64,000 nucleotides of DNA from Bacteroidetes bacterium HGW-Bacteroidetes-7 (GCA_002842465.1 PHDA01000004.1:1-64000); one strand, 5' to 3'; numbered from the stretch's first letter, positions 32,409 through 41,838 are shown. Made by a program: numbers and translations. The notes: generated from the sequence alone by a model not told the origin.

Positions 32409-32897
32409 ATGTCTTTGAAAACAGTCAGCACGATACACAAGCAGAGGGTTAACACGGCGGCCAATTGGGCTGCCGGTAATCCTGTTCTACAGGCTGGCCA
32501 GATTGGCGTTGAGAGCGATACGAGGCGGTTTAAAATTGGGAATGGATCTACAGCATGGAACTCACTTGCATACGCTGTTGACGATTTCTTTTACGGTCAA
32601 AACGCTGTCACAACTCTTGCATCACTTCCGGTATCGAAGAGACTCGTAATAGCCTCTGTAACGACTGCAACGACGCTCTCTCTTGCCACAGCTCTCCCTG
32701 TAGGTTTCGACCTTCATATCAAGCTCTATAATACATCAGGAGGCTCGATAACTCAACCATTGCCGACAACGGCCCCATTCGAGTCGAAAAAAGGAGACGG
32801 AACGAATATCAGCTCGGTAAGTGTACCGGCTGGGGGATCAGTTGAGATCAATATCATTTCAGCAACTAACAAGTATATCATTAAAACAGATGCTTAG
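32409..32897 (+). CDS. Short Mtd-N tail fibre protein (162 aa)
   Basis: Residues 8-58 repeat the Mtd-N pattern (VNTAANWAAGNPVLQAGQIGVESDTRRFKIGNG, TAWNSLAYA), so this is a diverged duplicate of the N-terminus of the preceding fibre. The rest is a beta-sandwich-like domain (TLASLPVSKRLVIASVTTATTLSLATAL). It carries the same ribosome site across the preceding stop (32394-32407). Its end overlaps the lectin-like gene in ATGCTTAG. Confidence 0.7.
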   Translation: MSLKTVSTIHKQRVNTAANWAAGNPVLQAGQIGVESDTRRFKIGNGSTAWNSLAYAVDDFFYGQNAVTTLASLPVSKRLVIASVTTATTLSLATALPVGFDLHIKLYNTSGGSITQPLPTTAPFESKKGDGTNISSVSVPAGGSVEINIISATNKYIIKTDA

Positions 32898-33507
32898 GAG
32901 AAGACTGTTGAATAAAAAAGGGATTGATTACAGTGGCGCTGTTGTCGGAGACATTCTTTGCTCTGATATGACAACTGTATCACGCGCTAATTATTTGGCG
33001 TCTGGAAAAACAGCTATTGGAGTAATTATCAATAATGCTTATGGAGTATTAAGAGCTATGGCTCTAAGTGATGGTTTTAAGTCATTTGGAGGTAGCGGTA
33101 CAGATATATTAGGATTAACAAACTACACTACATCTGATAATGCTCTTAATGACATTGATGGAAAAGGCAATACATTATTGATTGTTAATTCTCTCGGTAA
33201 TGGCACCGACCACGCAGCAGGGTATTGTGCCAACTTTACCACCGCTGGCACATCTGTGGGAGATTGGCACTTGGGTGCTTTGGGTGAGTTCAAAATGATA
33301 GTAGATAATAGAGCTACTGTAAACACATCTCTTACTACGGTAGGTGGTACATTGATAGTAAATGTCGGCACAATTAGAAACTATGGATCTTCAACGGAGT
33401 ATGGGGGTAATCATAACTGGACTTACATATCATCTTTTGGTGCTTATTATGAAGATGCGAAAACGATAAATAAATACATTCGTCCCATAATAATATTAAC
33501 TTATTGA
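32890..33507 (+). CDS. Lectin-like (DUF1566-type) receptor-binding protein
   Basis: The 205-residue product ends with WHLGALGEFKMIVDN and YGSSTEYGGNHNWTYISSFGAYYEDAKTINKYIRPIIIL, matching the DUF1566/Lcl-C fold (usual motif WxLPxxxEL...YWSSTE...VRPV), a C-type-lectin-like domain used in fibre tips. The start overlaps the previous stop, so it is translationally coupled. It may form one fibre with the preceding Mtd-N protein. It carries no VR. Confidence 0.7.
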   Translation: MLRRRLLNKKGIDYSGAVVGDILCSDMTTVSRANYLASGKTAIGVIINNAYGVLRAMALSDGFKSFGGSGTDILGLTNYTTSDNALNDIDGKGNTLLIVNSLGNGTDHAAGYCANFTTAGTSVGDWHLGALGEFKMIVDNRATVNTSLTTVGGTLIVNVGTIRNYGSSTEYGGNHNWTYISSFGAYYEDAKTINKYIRPIIILTY

Positions 33508-33509
33508 TT

Positions 33510-34103
33510 ATGAAATATTACATTCAACGAAACGACATATACTCAGTTGACGAAGCTCTTACTGAGGGTTATGATTTATCAAAAACAGGCTGTTTAGAGG
33601 ACTTTCGGGCGGGTAAAATCATAGAGCTCAATGAAGCTCAAATAGCTTTTTACAACGCTTATCCGGGGGCTTCTACGATTGAAATATTCAACTGCAGTCT
33701 CAGGGAGCAACCTGAGCTCACTCTCGAAGCAATCAAGGCAGAGAAGATTGCACAGCTGAAGATCTATGATAGCTCTCACGAAGTGAATAGTTTCATGATC
33801 AACGGAGTTCGTATGTGGCTTGATCGGAATATGAGAGTCTCATTGATGCAGACAGCAACGATACTTGAAGCTTCCGGAGAAACATTCATCACACTTTGGA
33901 GTGAAGGACCGCAAAGAGTCTCATTCGAAGTCCAGATCCCGGCCCTGAAACAATTCTTAGCAGCTCTCGAAATCTATGCGAAGAAGTGCTACGATACGAC
34001 TGCACGCCACGAGGCTGACATCTGGGCGCTTGAGACAGCTGAAGAGGTGTTTGAATATGACTTTAAAAAGTATTACCCAGTAAAATTGAATATGCAGATT
34101 TAA
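33510..34103 (+). CDS. DUF4376 tail fibre assembly-like protein
   Basis: The C-terminal half (AIKAEKIAQLKIYDSSHEVNSFMINGVRMWLDR, TLWSEG, FLAALEIYAKKCYDTTARHEADI) is the DUF4376 domain found in fibre-assembly proteins of Bacteroidota and Mu-like phages. The N-terminus (YDLSKTGCLEDFRAGKIIELNEAQIAFYNAYPGAS) is a fibre-chaperone-like lead. It is the last prophage gene, 17 bp from the first right-end repeat. ATG at 33510 is chosen over the TTG at 33504. Confidence 0.75.
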   Translation: MKYYIQRNDIYSVDEALTEGYDLSKTGCLEDFRAGKIIELNEAQIAFYNAYPGASTIEIFNCSLREQPELTLEAIKAEKIAQLKIYDSSHEVNSFMINGVRMWLDRNMRVSLMQTATILEASGETFITLWSEGPQRVSFEVQIPALKQFLAALEIYAKKCYDTTARHEADIWALETAEEVFEYDFKKYYPVKLNMQI

Positions 34104-34120
34104 TTGTGTGGGACTTTTTT

Positions 34121-34136
34121 TGTACATTTCGTTTTT
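34121..34136 (-). repeat. Right-end transposase site, inner copy
   Basis: Inverse of AAAAACGAAATGTACA, matching the left end exactly. The second copy lies 23 bp further out (34144-34159), a regular spacing as for R1/R2 sites of Mu. Confidence 0.75.
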
Positions 34137-34143
34137 CAAATAA

Positions 34144-34159
34144 TGTACATTTCGTTTTT
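34144..34159 (-). repeat. Right-end transposase site, outer copy
   Basis: The second exact copy of the 16-mer. It lies 3 bp from the inferred right end of the prophage. The left-end copy lies 7 bp from its end. Confidence 0.75.
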
Positions 34160-34162
34160 CCG

Positions 34163-34861
34163 ATTATAATTTTTAATTCGTATTGCATTTTTGTGCCTAA
34201 ATATCATAGGGTTCATTATCGATAGTAAGGCACTATAAGTGGTAACCTTTTCATAATCTTCTTGGGGATATTCAACACTTAGTAACAATCTTGCTGTGGA
34301 ATCAATTAAAAAGCCTGAATGTTGAGACCTATCGTTGATTGTTGAACGCAGAAAGTAATTCAAATCCGATTTAATAAATCCGATTATATTATGTTTACTT
34401 AAAAAATCATTGTCTTTATAATTCACAACTTTCTTAAAATCTCCATCTAAGGAATATTCTACGATTTTATTATAAGCCAAAACAGAAATGTCGCCTGTTT
34501 TCAAATCGATATCTACTGTAAGCGTTGCATCATACTCTTGAGGTCCTCGGCCATATTTACTGATTTTGTTTAGATATTGACCATCTTTGTCAAAAAATAT
34601 TATCGACATATTTTGCAGCACTAAGTAAATACGCTCATTCTCATAGAAAACTCTATCAAACGAAATTTTTCCAACAACAGCTTCACTATTTGTCTCAAGC
34701 GGAATATATTCAATCGATTCAGCTATCTCAGACAATTTCACCAACCTACCCTTACCAACTCCGCCCTCAACGTCTATTAGTCTTAAATCTCTTGGTTGAT
34801 TATCACTACTGTTCCGGCAGGCAGTTATTACAATAATTAATATAAAAATGAGTTTTTTCAT
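34163..34861 (-). pseudogene. N-terminal part of six-bladed propeller lipoprotein
   Basis: This reverse frame starts MKKLIFILIIVITAC with a lipobox Cys15, then carries VKLSEIAESIEYIPLETNSEAVVGKI, FFDKDGQYLNKISKYGRGPQEY and further blade repeats typical of BF3164-type lipoproteins. After ...RIKNYN it runs into phage sequence and ends at a phage-encoded stop near 34136. The rest of the gene lies at 1-465. A start at 34861 is chosen because the upstream extension lacks signal-peptide character. Confidence 0.8.
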
Positions 34862-35261
34862 TTTGTAATAGTGTTGGGGATTACAGGAAAATATAATGGT
34901 GAAAATATCGATTAAAATCCAATTAACCAAATAATTATAATTTATCTGAGGAGGGACTCTCCTTTATTTTGAGGTTCCGATACATTTAGAGACTCCGGCT
35001 GCTCAAACAATTTGAATATTCAGCAAACTGTCAGCAAGTTGTGAGTGTTCTGTGGGCAAATAGTCCAATTTTATTGGTTAAATTCCCCCGGCAGGGTAAA
35101 ATGCCATTATGTGCTAAAAATTAGTGCGTTAAGGGAAATTTGTCAGAAAATGCCAAATTTATTCCTCATTAAATGCTGACAAGAGGCTGAACTATTGCTG
35201 AAAATGAGAGAGAGTAAACATTGTTTATAACGGCAATCAAAAATTTTTCTACTTTTGCCGC
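34862..35261. other. Host intergenic region between lipoprotein and EamA genes
   Basis: The region shows no gene. It should hold divergent promoters: TACTTTTG (35250-35257) fits a -7 box for the EamA gene, but lies so close to the ATG that the transcript would be nearly leaderless, and no -33 box is clear at the usual distance. Confidence 0.4.
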
Positions 35262-36293
35262 ATGCAATATTTCGGTGAACTTATATCAATTTCTGTTGCG
35301 GTATCCTGGACGTTTACCGCTCTCTTTTTTGAATTTGCCGGCAAGAGAATCGGCTCACTGTCAGTCAATCTGCTGAGGCTCTTTTTTGCCTTCTTCCTGC
35401 TTGGCACAATGCTTTACTTTACAACAGGCTCTTTTTTGCCTGCCCAAGCTGATGCAAATACTTGGATATGGATGTCGCTTTCGGGAATTGTTGGGTTTGT
35501 CTTTGGCGACTTATGCCTGTTTTACTCATATATTTTAATAACTGCAAGGTTTTCGCAGCTTTTAATGACTCTTGCACCGCCGTTTGCGGCTCTGTTTGGG
35601 TGGATGCTGCTGGGTGAGAAGTTATCGCCAATGGGTTTTCTGGGAATGGCTGTCACGTTGCTGGGGATTGCAATTTCAATTCTAAAACGGGGTTCTGCAA
35701 ACGGCGGCAAAGCCAGTTCGGGAGAGACGCTTGTTGCGGGAACAAGTAACCTGACTGTTGTGGCTTGTTGCGAAAAGGAGAAGAGAAGCTTTCTTCAGAA
35801 AATAACTCCGGATATATCACTTCACCTTCCTCTTAAGGGAGTTCTTCTGGGAATCGGAGGCGCACTAGGGCAGGGGCTCGGTATTGTTCTGAGCAAACAG
35901 GGGATGAACTATTATGCTGTTGCCGCTGAAGGCAGCGAGGTGGCCTCATATATACCTTTTGCAGCGACACAGATGCGTATTATCACCGGAGCAATCGGCT
36001 TTGCTCTTATTATTCTGCTTACAAAAAGGGTGGGGGTGTTGAGAGAGGGTATTAAGGACAAGAGGGCAATGGGTGCAATCTTCATGGGTGCAATCTTTGG
36101 CCCGTTTGTGGGAGTGTCGTTGTCGCTTATGGCTGTTCAATACACCAACACCGCTGTGGCCTCTACAATTATGGCAACCACACCAATAATTATCTTGATA
36201 CCTTATGTGCTGTTTTACAAACGCAAGGTTACATTCATTGAGGTTTTGGGAGCGATTCTGAGTGTGGGCGGTGTGTCGCTGTTTTTTCTTTAA
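35262..36293 (+). CDS. EamA/DMT family transporter
   Basis: The 343-residue product has ten TM helices in two EamA halves (WTFTALFFEFAGKRIGSLSVN... and FGPFVGVSLSLMAVQYTNTAVAST), each with the family's conserved end (PPFAALFGWMLLGEKLSPMGFLGMAV; TTPIIILIPYVLFYKRKVTFIEVLGAI). A soluble loop of ~45 residues links the halves, longer than usual. It is a drug/metabolite exporter by family; the substrate is unknown. Confidence 0.88.
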   Translation: MQYFGELISISVAVSWTFTALFFEFAGKRIGSLSVNLLRLFFAFFLLGTMLYFTTGSFLPAQADANTWIWMSLSGIVGFVFGDLCLFYSYILITARFSQLLMTLAPPFAALFGWMLLGEKLSPMGFLGMAVTLLGIAISILKRGSANGGKASSGETLVAGTSNLTVVACCEKEKRSFLQKITPDISLHLPLKGVLLGIGGALGQGLGIVLSKQGMNYYAVAAEGSEVASYIPFAATQMRIITGAIGFALIILLTKRVGVLREGIKDKRAMGAIFMGAIFGPFVGVSLSLMAVQYTNTAVASTIMATTPIIILIPYVLFYKRKVTFIEVLGAILSVGGVSLFFL

Positions 36294-36356
36294 GACCTGA
36301 TTAGTAAACCTTACGGACAGTGTAATTGCTGTTATACTGCTTTCTTGAAAATCTCT

Positions 36357-37721
36357 TTACCTGAAAAGTGCCTTTACAAGATCGGGTATATCCTGAAGAG
36401 TTACCACAGTTATTGCCGATTTGGTTTTAGGTCTGTTGAATGCAGATATAAATATCTTTTCAAAGCCCAGTTTCTCTGCTTCGGCTATTCTTCTTTCGGT
36501 CTGGGCTACAGGCCTGATTTCGCCGCTAAGCCCTACCTCCGCTGCAAAGCAGTATTTCTGGGAGATTGAGACATCAAAGTTTGATGAGAGTATTGCACAT
36601 ACAACTGCAAGGTCACAGGCCGGGTCACTCACCTTTAGTCCTCCGGCCATGTTCAGAAAGACATCCTTTGACGATAGATGAAACCCTGCGCGCTTCTCTA
36701 GTACGGCAAGCAACATATTCATTCTTCTTACATCAAATCCGGTTCCTGACCGTTGAGGTGTTCCGTAGGCGGCAGTGCTTACAAGGGCCTGTGTCTCAAT
36801 TAAAAATGGTCTTGTGCCGTCGAGCATTGCCGAAACTGCAATTCCGGAGAGGTTCTCTTTGTGCATCGGGATGAGCATTTCAGATGGGTTGCTCACTTCG
36901 CGAAGCCCGGTGTTTACCATTTCGTATATTGCCAGCTCAGCTGTAGAGCCGAATCGGTTTTTAATGCTTCGTAGTATTCTGTATGAGTGGCGGGTATCTC
37001 CTTCAAATTGCAGAACAACATCAACAATGTGCTCCAGAATTTTTGGCCCCGCAATCATTCCGTCCTTTGTAATGTGGCCAATTAAAAAGACCGGGGTGTT
37101 TGTCTCTTTGGCATATTTTAGCAGCATTGCGGCGCACTCTCTCACCTGGGAAACAGAACCGGGAGAGCTCTCGATTAGTTGGGAGTAAACTGTTTGTATT
37201 GAGTCTATTATAATCAGATTAGGTTGGCTCTCAATTGCTCTGTTTAGAATGTTTTCAAGAAGGGTTTCGCTCAGAACGTAACAGTTGGTGTGGTCTCCGC
37301 CCAATCTTGCGGCTCTGAGTTTAATCTGGTTGGCGCTCTCTTCACCCGAAACATAGAGGGTTTTGAGCCCGGGACAGTGGAGTGGTATCTGAAGTGAAAG
37401 GGTAGATTTGCCGATTCCGGGCTCTCCTCCTATTAGCACCATCGAGCCCATAACAAGGCCTCCTCCCAATATTCTGTCAAGCTCTCCATTCCCAAGGGAG
37501 ATTCTGTTCTCGCCCGAAAAGGTAATTTCTGACAACAATTCAGGCTTAGAATTTCTTACAGGCAGAAACCCGGAAGCTCTGGACCCTGCTGCCCCTGAAT
37601 CCTTACTCACAATCTCCTCCTGAAGTGTATTCCACTCTCCGCAGGCAGGACATCTCCCCAGCCATTTTGCGCTTTCGTTTCCGCACGAGGTGCAGAACCA
37701 TGCCTTTTTGATTTTTGCCAT
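36357..37721 (-). CDS. radA: DNA repair protein RadA
   Basis: The 454-residue protein assists RecA in branch migration. An N-terminal C-x2-C-x10-C-x2-C zinc finger (FCTSCGNESAKWLGRCPACG), Walker A GGEPGIGKST, Walker B LIIIDSIQ, the RadA-specific KNRFG motif (SIKNRFGSTAELAIYEM) and a Lon-like C-terminal domain (NMAGGLKVSDPACDLAV) are present. ATG at 37721 fits the family start MAKxK. It is convergent with the EamA gene. Confidence 0.96.
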   Translation of the reverse strand: MAKIKKAWFCTSCGNESAKWLGRCPACGEWNTLQEEIVSKDSGAAGSRASGFLPVRNSKPELLSEITFSGENRISLGNGELDRILGGGLVMGSMVLIGGEPGIGKSTLSLQIPLHCPGLKTLYVSGEESANQIKLRAARLGGDHTNCYVLSETLLENILNRAIESQPNLIIIDSIQTVYSQLIESSPGSVSQVRECAAMLLKYAKETNTPVFLIGHITKDGMIAGPKILEHIVDVVLQFEGDTRHSYRILRSIKNRFGSTAELAIYEMVNTGLREVSNPSEMLIPMHKENLSGIAVSAMLDGTRPFLIETQALVSTAAYGTPQRSGTGFDVRRMNMLLAVLEKRAGFHLSSKDVFLNMAGGLKVSDPACDLAVVCAILSSNFDVSISQKYCFAAEVGLSGEIRPVAQTERRIAEAEKLGFEKIFISAFNRPKTKSAITVVTLQDIPDLVKALFR

Positions 37722-37771
37722 AAACTTGAATTTGTGAGACAAATATACGAAAATAGATTCCCAAATTCTAT

Positions 37772-37779
37772 TATCTTTG
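37772..37779 (+). promoter_or_regulatory. Candidate -7 promoter box TATCTTTG
   Basis: It matches TAnnTTTG and lies 117 bp upstream of the serine hydrolase gene. No -33 TTG is seen at the expected distance. Confidence 0.35.
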
Positions 37780-37895
37780 TAACCGACCGATTTTAATCCC
37801 CTTGGTTAAGTGGCTTGTGGTTAGGGAGTTAGTTGGTCAAATAAATAATAGTGGGAATTTTCCGTTAATTGGATGAAAATTTTAAACCAGATATT

Positions 37896-39446
37896 ATGAA
37901 AAAACTTATCGGGACATTACTGCCCCTTTTTTTAATTTTTGCAGCTCCTGTGTTTTCACAGGACAATGAGGCTATCATTCGTAAAACCGAAGAGTACGCC
38001 AAAAAGGTTCAGGATCAGTGGCAGATACCGGGTATGGCCATATCTGTGGTTAAGGATGGAAAGATGATCTATTCAAATGGCTTTGGTGTGAAGGAGCTTG
38101 GAAAGGGTGAAAAAATTGATGGTAACACCCTGTTTCAGATTGGGTCGGTTTCAAAATCATTTACTGCAGCTGTAATGGCTTCACTGGTTGAGGAGGGAAA
38201 AGTTAAGTGGGAAGATACAGTGAAAAACATACTGCCCGATTTTAAGATGTACGATAAATGGGTGGAATCCAACCTCCAGGTGAAGGATATTATGACTCAC
38301 AGAACAGGTCTTCAGGGACAGCTTGGTACCTATATTCCAAATATGGGGTATGAGATGGATGATATTTACAATATGCTTCCTCTGCTTAAACCAAAATACA
38401 GCCTGAGGGGATCTTATGAATACAACAATATTACATTCATAATTGCTCTGAAAATAATTGAAAAACTTACCGAAAAGAGTTGGGAAGATAATGTGAGGGA
38501 GAGAATATTTGCTCCTCTGGGTATGACCTCAAGCAGAGTTACCGGGGAGGAATTTGCTGCTGCCGAAAATGTTGCTACTCCTCATGAGTTTGTTTACAAA
38601 AAGGGGAAGATGCTTTCAGATACAACATGGATTGACTCTGTGGCAGTTAATCCGCTTTATGGCGATGAGCAGGCTCTTCACTGGTTAACAGTAATCGGCC
38701 CTGCAGGCTCCATAAGCTCTACTGCTAACGATATGTCCAAATATATGCTTTTCCATTTGAACAAAGGACTCTTTGATGGTAAACAGGTTATTGCAAAGGA
38801 GCAGATGGAGTATCTTAGAAGGGGGCAAACCATAACTTCGCAGGATTCTTCAAGAATTACTCTTTATGGTAACTGTTGGTTTGTTGAGCAGAACAGCCGT
38901 TACAGGGTAATTTTCCATACCGGAACTACCTGGGGCTTCACTACATTGTGTGCATATGTGCCCGAGTATGACCTTGGAATAACTATTTTGGTCAATTCAG
39001 AGGCTCCTGCTTTCCCTCGTTATGCAATAATGAGGAGGATGATTGATCTCTTTAAGGGTTTTCCCGATAAGGATTACAACTCTCAGTTTTATGCTGAGTG
39101 GCTTGCCTCTTCAAAGAAGAGCCAGCTTACTTCAATGAAGAAGGAGGCAGAGAAAGAGAAATTGCCGGCACCTGACTCAAAATTGCTCCCGGGAACTTAC
39201 GACAAGGGAGCTCTCTTTGGTAAGGCTTATGTCACGATTGAGAACGGTGATTTATATATAAAGATTGGCCCTAAGGGCTGGAAGAGCAAATTGTCTCACA
39301 ATAATGGCAGTGAGTATGCCTTTAGAATGGGAGGAAACGAATTCAAGGTAACATTTGAAATTGATAAAAAGATTGGAAAGTGTACAGGTCTTGACATAAA
39401 CTTCGGTTATACCGAAAACTTTGGAGCCTGGACTAAATTAAAATAA
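37896..39446 (+). CDS. Serine hydrolase, beta-lactamase/PBP4* family
   Basis: The 516-residue exported enzyme has a signal peptide (MKKLIGTLLPLFLIFAAPVFS), SxxK motif S84-V-S-K87, YxN at Y176-N-N178 and the HTG motif (IFHTGTTWG), the triad of class C beta-lactamases/DD-peptidases. A C-terminal DUF3471-like lipocalin domain (LLPGTYDKGALFGKAYVTIENGDLYIKIG) follows. It starts at the ATG with the signal peptide. It leads a cluster with AbgT and C26 genes; a peptidase or amidase role on exported peptides is possible. Confidence 0.88.
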   Translation: MKKLIGTLLPLFLIFAAPVFSQDNEAIIRKTEEYAKKVQDQWQIPGMAISVVKDGKMIYSNGFGVKELGKGEKIDGNTLFQIGSVSKSFTAAVMASLVEEGKVKWEDTVKNILPDFKMYDKWVESNLQVKDIMTHRTGLQGQLGTYIPNMGYEMDDIYNMLPLLKPKYSLRGSYEYNNITFIIALKIIEKLTEKSWEDNVRERIFAPLGMTSSRVTGEEFAAAENVATPHEFVYKKGKMLSDTTWIDSVAVNPLYGDEQALHWLTVIGPAGSISSTANDMSKYMLFHLNKGLFDGKQVIAKEQMEYLRRGQTITSQDSSRITLYGNCWFVEQNSRYRVIFHTGTTWGFTTLCAYVPEYDLGITILVNSEAPAFPRYAIMRRMIDLFKGFPDKDYNSQFYAEWLASSKKSQLTSMKKEAEKEKLPAPDSKLLPGTYDKGALFGKAYVTIENGDLYIKIGPKGWKSKLSHNNGSEYAFRMGGNEFKVTFEIDKKIGKCTGLDINFGYTENFGAWTKLK

Positions 39447-39470
39447 TTATAAACTTTTAAAAATGACAAA

Positions 39471-40985
39471 ATGACTAAAAAAAGCCGTTTTGCCCGTGTC
39501 TTAGACACTATTGAGGTGGTTGGTAACAGATTACCACATCCGGCCACCCTCTTTTTTATGATGGCAGTACTGGTTGCTTTGCTATCATGGCTGGCATCCT
39601 CTTTCGATCTGCAGGCAATGCATCCTGCAACCGGTGAGATAATAAAGGTTAAAAACCTTTTAAGTGCTGATGGTATCAGATGGATCTACACTAATGTAGA
39701 ACACAATTTTGTGAAATTTCCCCCACTGGGACTTGTGCTTGTAATAATGATCGGCATAGGCGTTGCCGAGGGTTCAGGACTCTTTACCGTTCTTGTAAGG
39801 CAACTTGTATTGGGTGCTCCAAAAAGCCTCATAACATCGGCCATTATAGTTGCGGGTATCTTTTCGCACCTTGCTTCAGAGGTAGGGTATGTAATTTTGA
39901 TTCCTCTGGGAGCTATGATTTTCCACGCACTTGGCCGACACCCGATGGCCGGTTTTGCTGCTGCATTTGCCGGAGTTAGTGCAGGATTCGGTTCAAACTT
40001 CCTGATTGGATCTGTTGACCCAATCCTTGCAGGCCTCTCTACATCTGCAGCTCAGATTATTGATGCAGATATGAACATCAATCCTATGGTTAACTACTTC
40101 TTTATGGTGGTGAGTGGAGTGATGGTAACAATTGTGGGAACCTGGATTACAGAGAAAATTGTTGAACCTCGACTCGGTAAATACACCGGTACAGAAAAAC
40201 CGCTTGAAATTGAGCAGATCACACCACTTGAGCGGAAAGGTCTCAGATGGGCAGGTTACGGTACTCTTATTTTTATTGCTCTTATGGCGTGGACAATTAT
40301 ACCTGAAAATGGTCTTCTTCGCGACCCTGAAACCGGCGGAATACTTCGCTCTCCCTTCTTTTCAGGTATAGTAGTAGGCCTTTTGCTGCTCTTTTTTGTT
40401 CCGGGTCTTATATACGGAAAGATTGTAAAGACAATTAAAAACGACAAAGATGTAATCAAGCATATGACCCACTCTATGAAGGGTCTTGGCGGCTACATTG
40501 TTCTTGTCTTTTTTGCTGCACAGTTTATATATTGGTTCAACTACTCAAATTTGGGTCTGGTTGTAGCCATTGATGGAGCTGAATTTTTGAGCCGAATAGG
40601 CTTTACGGGCATTCCTTTGATAATTGCCTTTATTTTTCTGGCTGCCTTCCTGAATATGTTTATGGGAAGCGCATCGGCTAAGTGGGCAATCATGGCTCCG
40701 GTATTCATACCTATGTTTATGCTATTGGGTTACCACCCGGGCCTTACACAGGCGGCATTCAGAATAGGAGATTCCGTTACCAACGTAATCACGCCCATGA
40801 TGAGTTATTTTGCACTTATTGTAACATACGCTCAGAAGTATGATGAGAAAAACGGAATAGGAACCATAATATCGCTTATGATTCCATACACTACAATCTT
40901 TATGATTGTGTGGATGATTATGATGGCGCTGTGGATTTGGATCGGAATACCTGTAGGTTTTGACGGTCCTGTTTATCTTCCATAG
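39471..40985 (+). CDS. AbgT family transporter
   Basis: The 504-residue product has the AbgT pattern: an N-terminal VVGNRLPHPATLFFMMAVLVALLSW, about nine to eleven TM helices, FAGVSAGFGSNFLIGSVDP and MGSASAKWAIMAPVFIPM, RIGDSVTNVITPMMSYFAL near the end. E. coli AbgT imports p-aminobenzoyl-glutamate, while some relatives export sulfonamides. It lies 24 bp after the serine hydrolase. Confidence 0.93.
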   Translation: MTKKSRFARVLDTIEVVGNRLPHPATLFFMMAVLVALLSWLASSFDLQAMHPATGEIIKVKNLLSADGIRWIYTNVEHNFVKFPPLGLVLVIMIGIGVAEGSGLFTVLVRQLVLGAPKSLITSAIIVAGIFSHLASEVGYVILIPLGAMIFHALGRHPMAGFAAAFAGVSAGFGSNFLIGSVDPILAGLSTSAAQIIDADMNINPMVNYFFMVVSGVMVTIVGTWITEKIVEPRLGKYTGTEKPLEIEQITPLERKGLRWAGYGTLIFIALMAWTIIPENGLLRDPETGGILRSPFFSGIVVGLLLLFFVPGLIYGKIVKTIKNDKDVIKHMTHSMKGLGGYIVLVFFAAQFIYWFNYSNLGLVVAIDGAEFLSRIGFTGIPLIIAFIFLAAFLNMFMGSASAKWAIMAPVFIPMFMLLGYHPGLTQAAFRIGDSVTNVITPMMSYFALIVTYAQKYDEKNGIGTIISLMIPYTTIFMIVWMIMMALWIWIGIPVGFDGPVYLP

Positions 40986-41043
40986 AGATTCGTTTTTTGT
41001 TTTATATTTGTGTAGTAAAAAACCTTGATAAACTAACCCTAAA

Positions 41044-41838
41044 ATGAAAAGAGTCTTAACAATCGTTCTGGTTTTGCTTGTGGCAGCAGCTGCTTGTGCA
41101 CAGCAGGGCAAAAAGCCGGTAATTGGCATCTCATCTACCTGGGGAGAGGGTACATCGGTATCTGCTCCTTTGACCTATGTTAAATCGGTACTTAGAGCCG
41201 GAGGTGTTCCGGTTGTACTTCCCATTACGCATGATCCTGAAATTATGAGCAGAATGCTCGATGGAGTTGATGGCATTATTATGACAGGCGGCGAAGACAT
41301 TGACCCTCTAAAGTGGTTTGGCGAGGAGCCGGTTCCAGGAATGGGGCAAATTGTTCCGGAGAGGGACTCTTTTGACATAGCACTTATTAGAATGGCCATA
41401 GAGAGGAATATTCCTTTGCTGGGTATTTGCAGAGGCCACCAGTTGCTTAATGTTGCATTTGGAGGTTCTCTTTATCAAGATATTCCGTCTCAGGTAAGAG
41501 GTTCAAACGTAAAGCACAGCCAGAGAGCTCCTACCTATTACGGTACTCACACTATTGACATTGAGAAAGGTTCACTGTTAAATAAACAAATTGGTGTTGA
41601 GTCGGTTGCAGTTAATTCTTACCACCATCAGGCGGTAAAGGATATTGCCCCTGGGTATAAGGTAACAGCACGCTCAAAAGACGGCATAGTTGAAGCAATT
41701 GAAAAAATTGGATCAACAAAGGTATTTGGAGTTCAGTTCCATCCTGAAGGGTTCACAGCCAATAATGTTGACACCTTTCTTGGAATCTTCCAGCACCTCA
41801 TAAAGGAGGCAAAAAATTACAGCGCAACTAAGAAGTAG
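41044..41838 (+). CDS. Peptidase C26 / gamma-glutamyl hydrolase-like amidotransferase
   Basis: The 264-residue protein has a signal sequence (to about residue 18), the class I amidotransferase nucleophile C129 in LGICRGHQ, and H233/E235 in QFHPEGF. HSQRAP and NSYHHQAVKD fit the PuuD/gamma-glutamyl hydrolase group. In the periplasm it could release glutamate from gamma-glutamyl compounds. The adjacent AbgT gene suggests folate-breakdown products as substrate; that is inference. TATATTTG at 41003-41010 may be its own promoter box. Confidence 0.88.
   Translation: MKRVLTIVLVLLVAAAACAQQGKKPVIGISSTWGEGTSVSAPLTYVKSVLRAGGVPVVLPITHDPEIMSRMLDGVDGIIMTGGEDIDPLKWFGEEPVPGMGQIVPERDSFDIALIRMAIERNIPLLGICRGHQLLNVAFGGSLYQDIPSQVRGSNVKHSQRAPTYYGTHTIDIEKGSLLNKQIGVESVAVNSYHHQAVKDIAPGYKVTARSKDGIVEAIEKIGSTKVFGVQFHPEGFTANNVDTFLGIFQHLIKEAKNYSATKK

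Larger units (their letters stand above)
466..34162. mobile_element. Mu-like transposable prophage (siphovirus-type tail) with a DGR
   Basis: The element is bounded by inverted end repeats and splits a host lipoprotein gene. It encodes a MuA-type DDE transposase, a MuB-type ATPase, GemA and DUF3164 relatives, Mu-type head genes (gp28, DUF935 gp29, gp30/MuF, gpG, gp36) and TP901-type tail genes. The flanking ATTTTA (460-465) and ATTATA (34163-34168) match 5 of 6 bases in the register that restores the host frame, so an imperfect target duplication is possible. Exact end positions are uncertain by a few bases. No tail sheath or tail tube of contractile type is seen, so the tail is inferred to be long and non-contractile. 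All modules look intact, so the prophage may be inducible. Confidence 0.9.

Noticed and set aside
31313-33507. Fibre genes as additional DGR targets because of the Mtd-like domain
   Set aside because: No segment matches the template at 9825-9903; the Mtd-N domain is an assembly domain, not the variable part.
35250-35257. TACTTTTG as a definite EamA promoter
   Set aside because: It is only 4 bp from the ATG and lacks a -33 box at the normal distance; kept only as a note.
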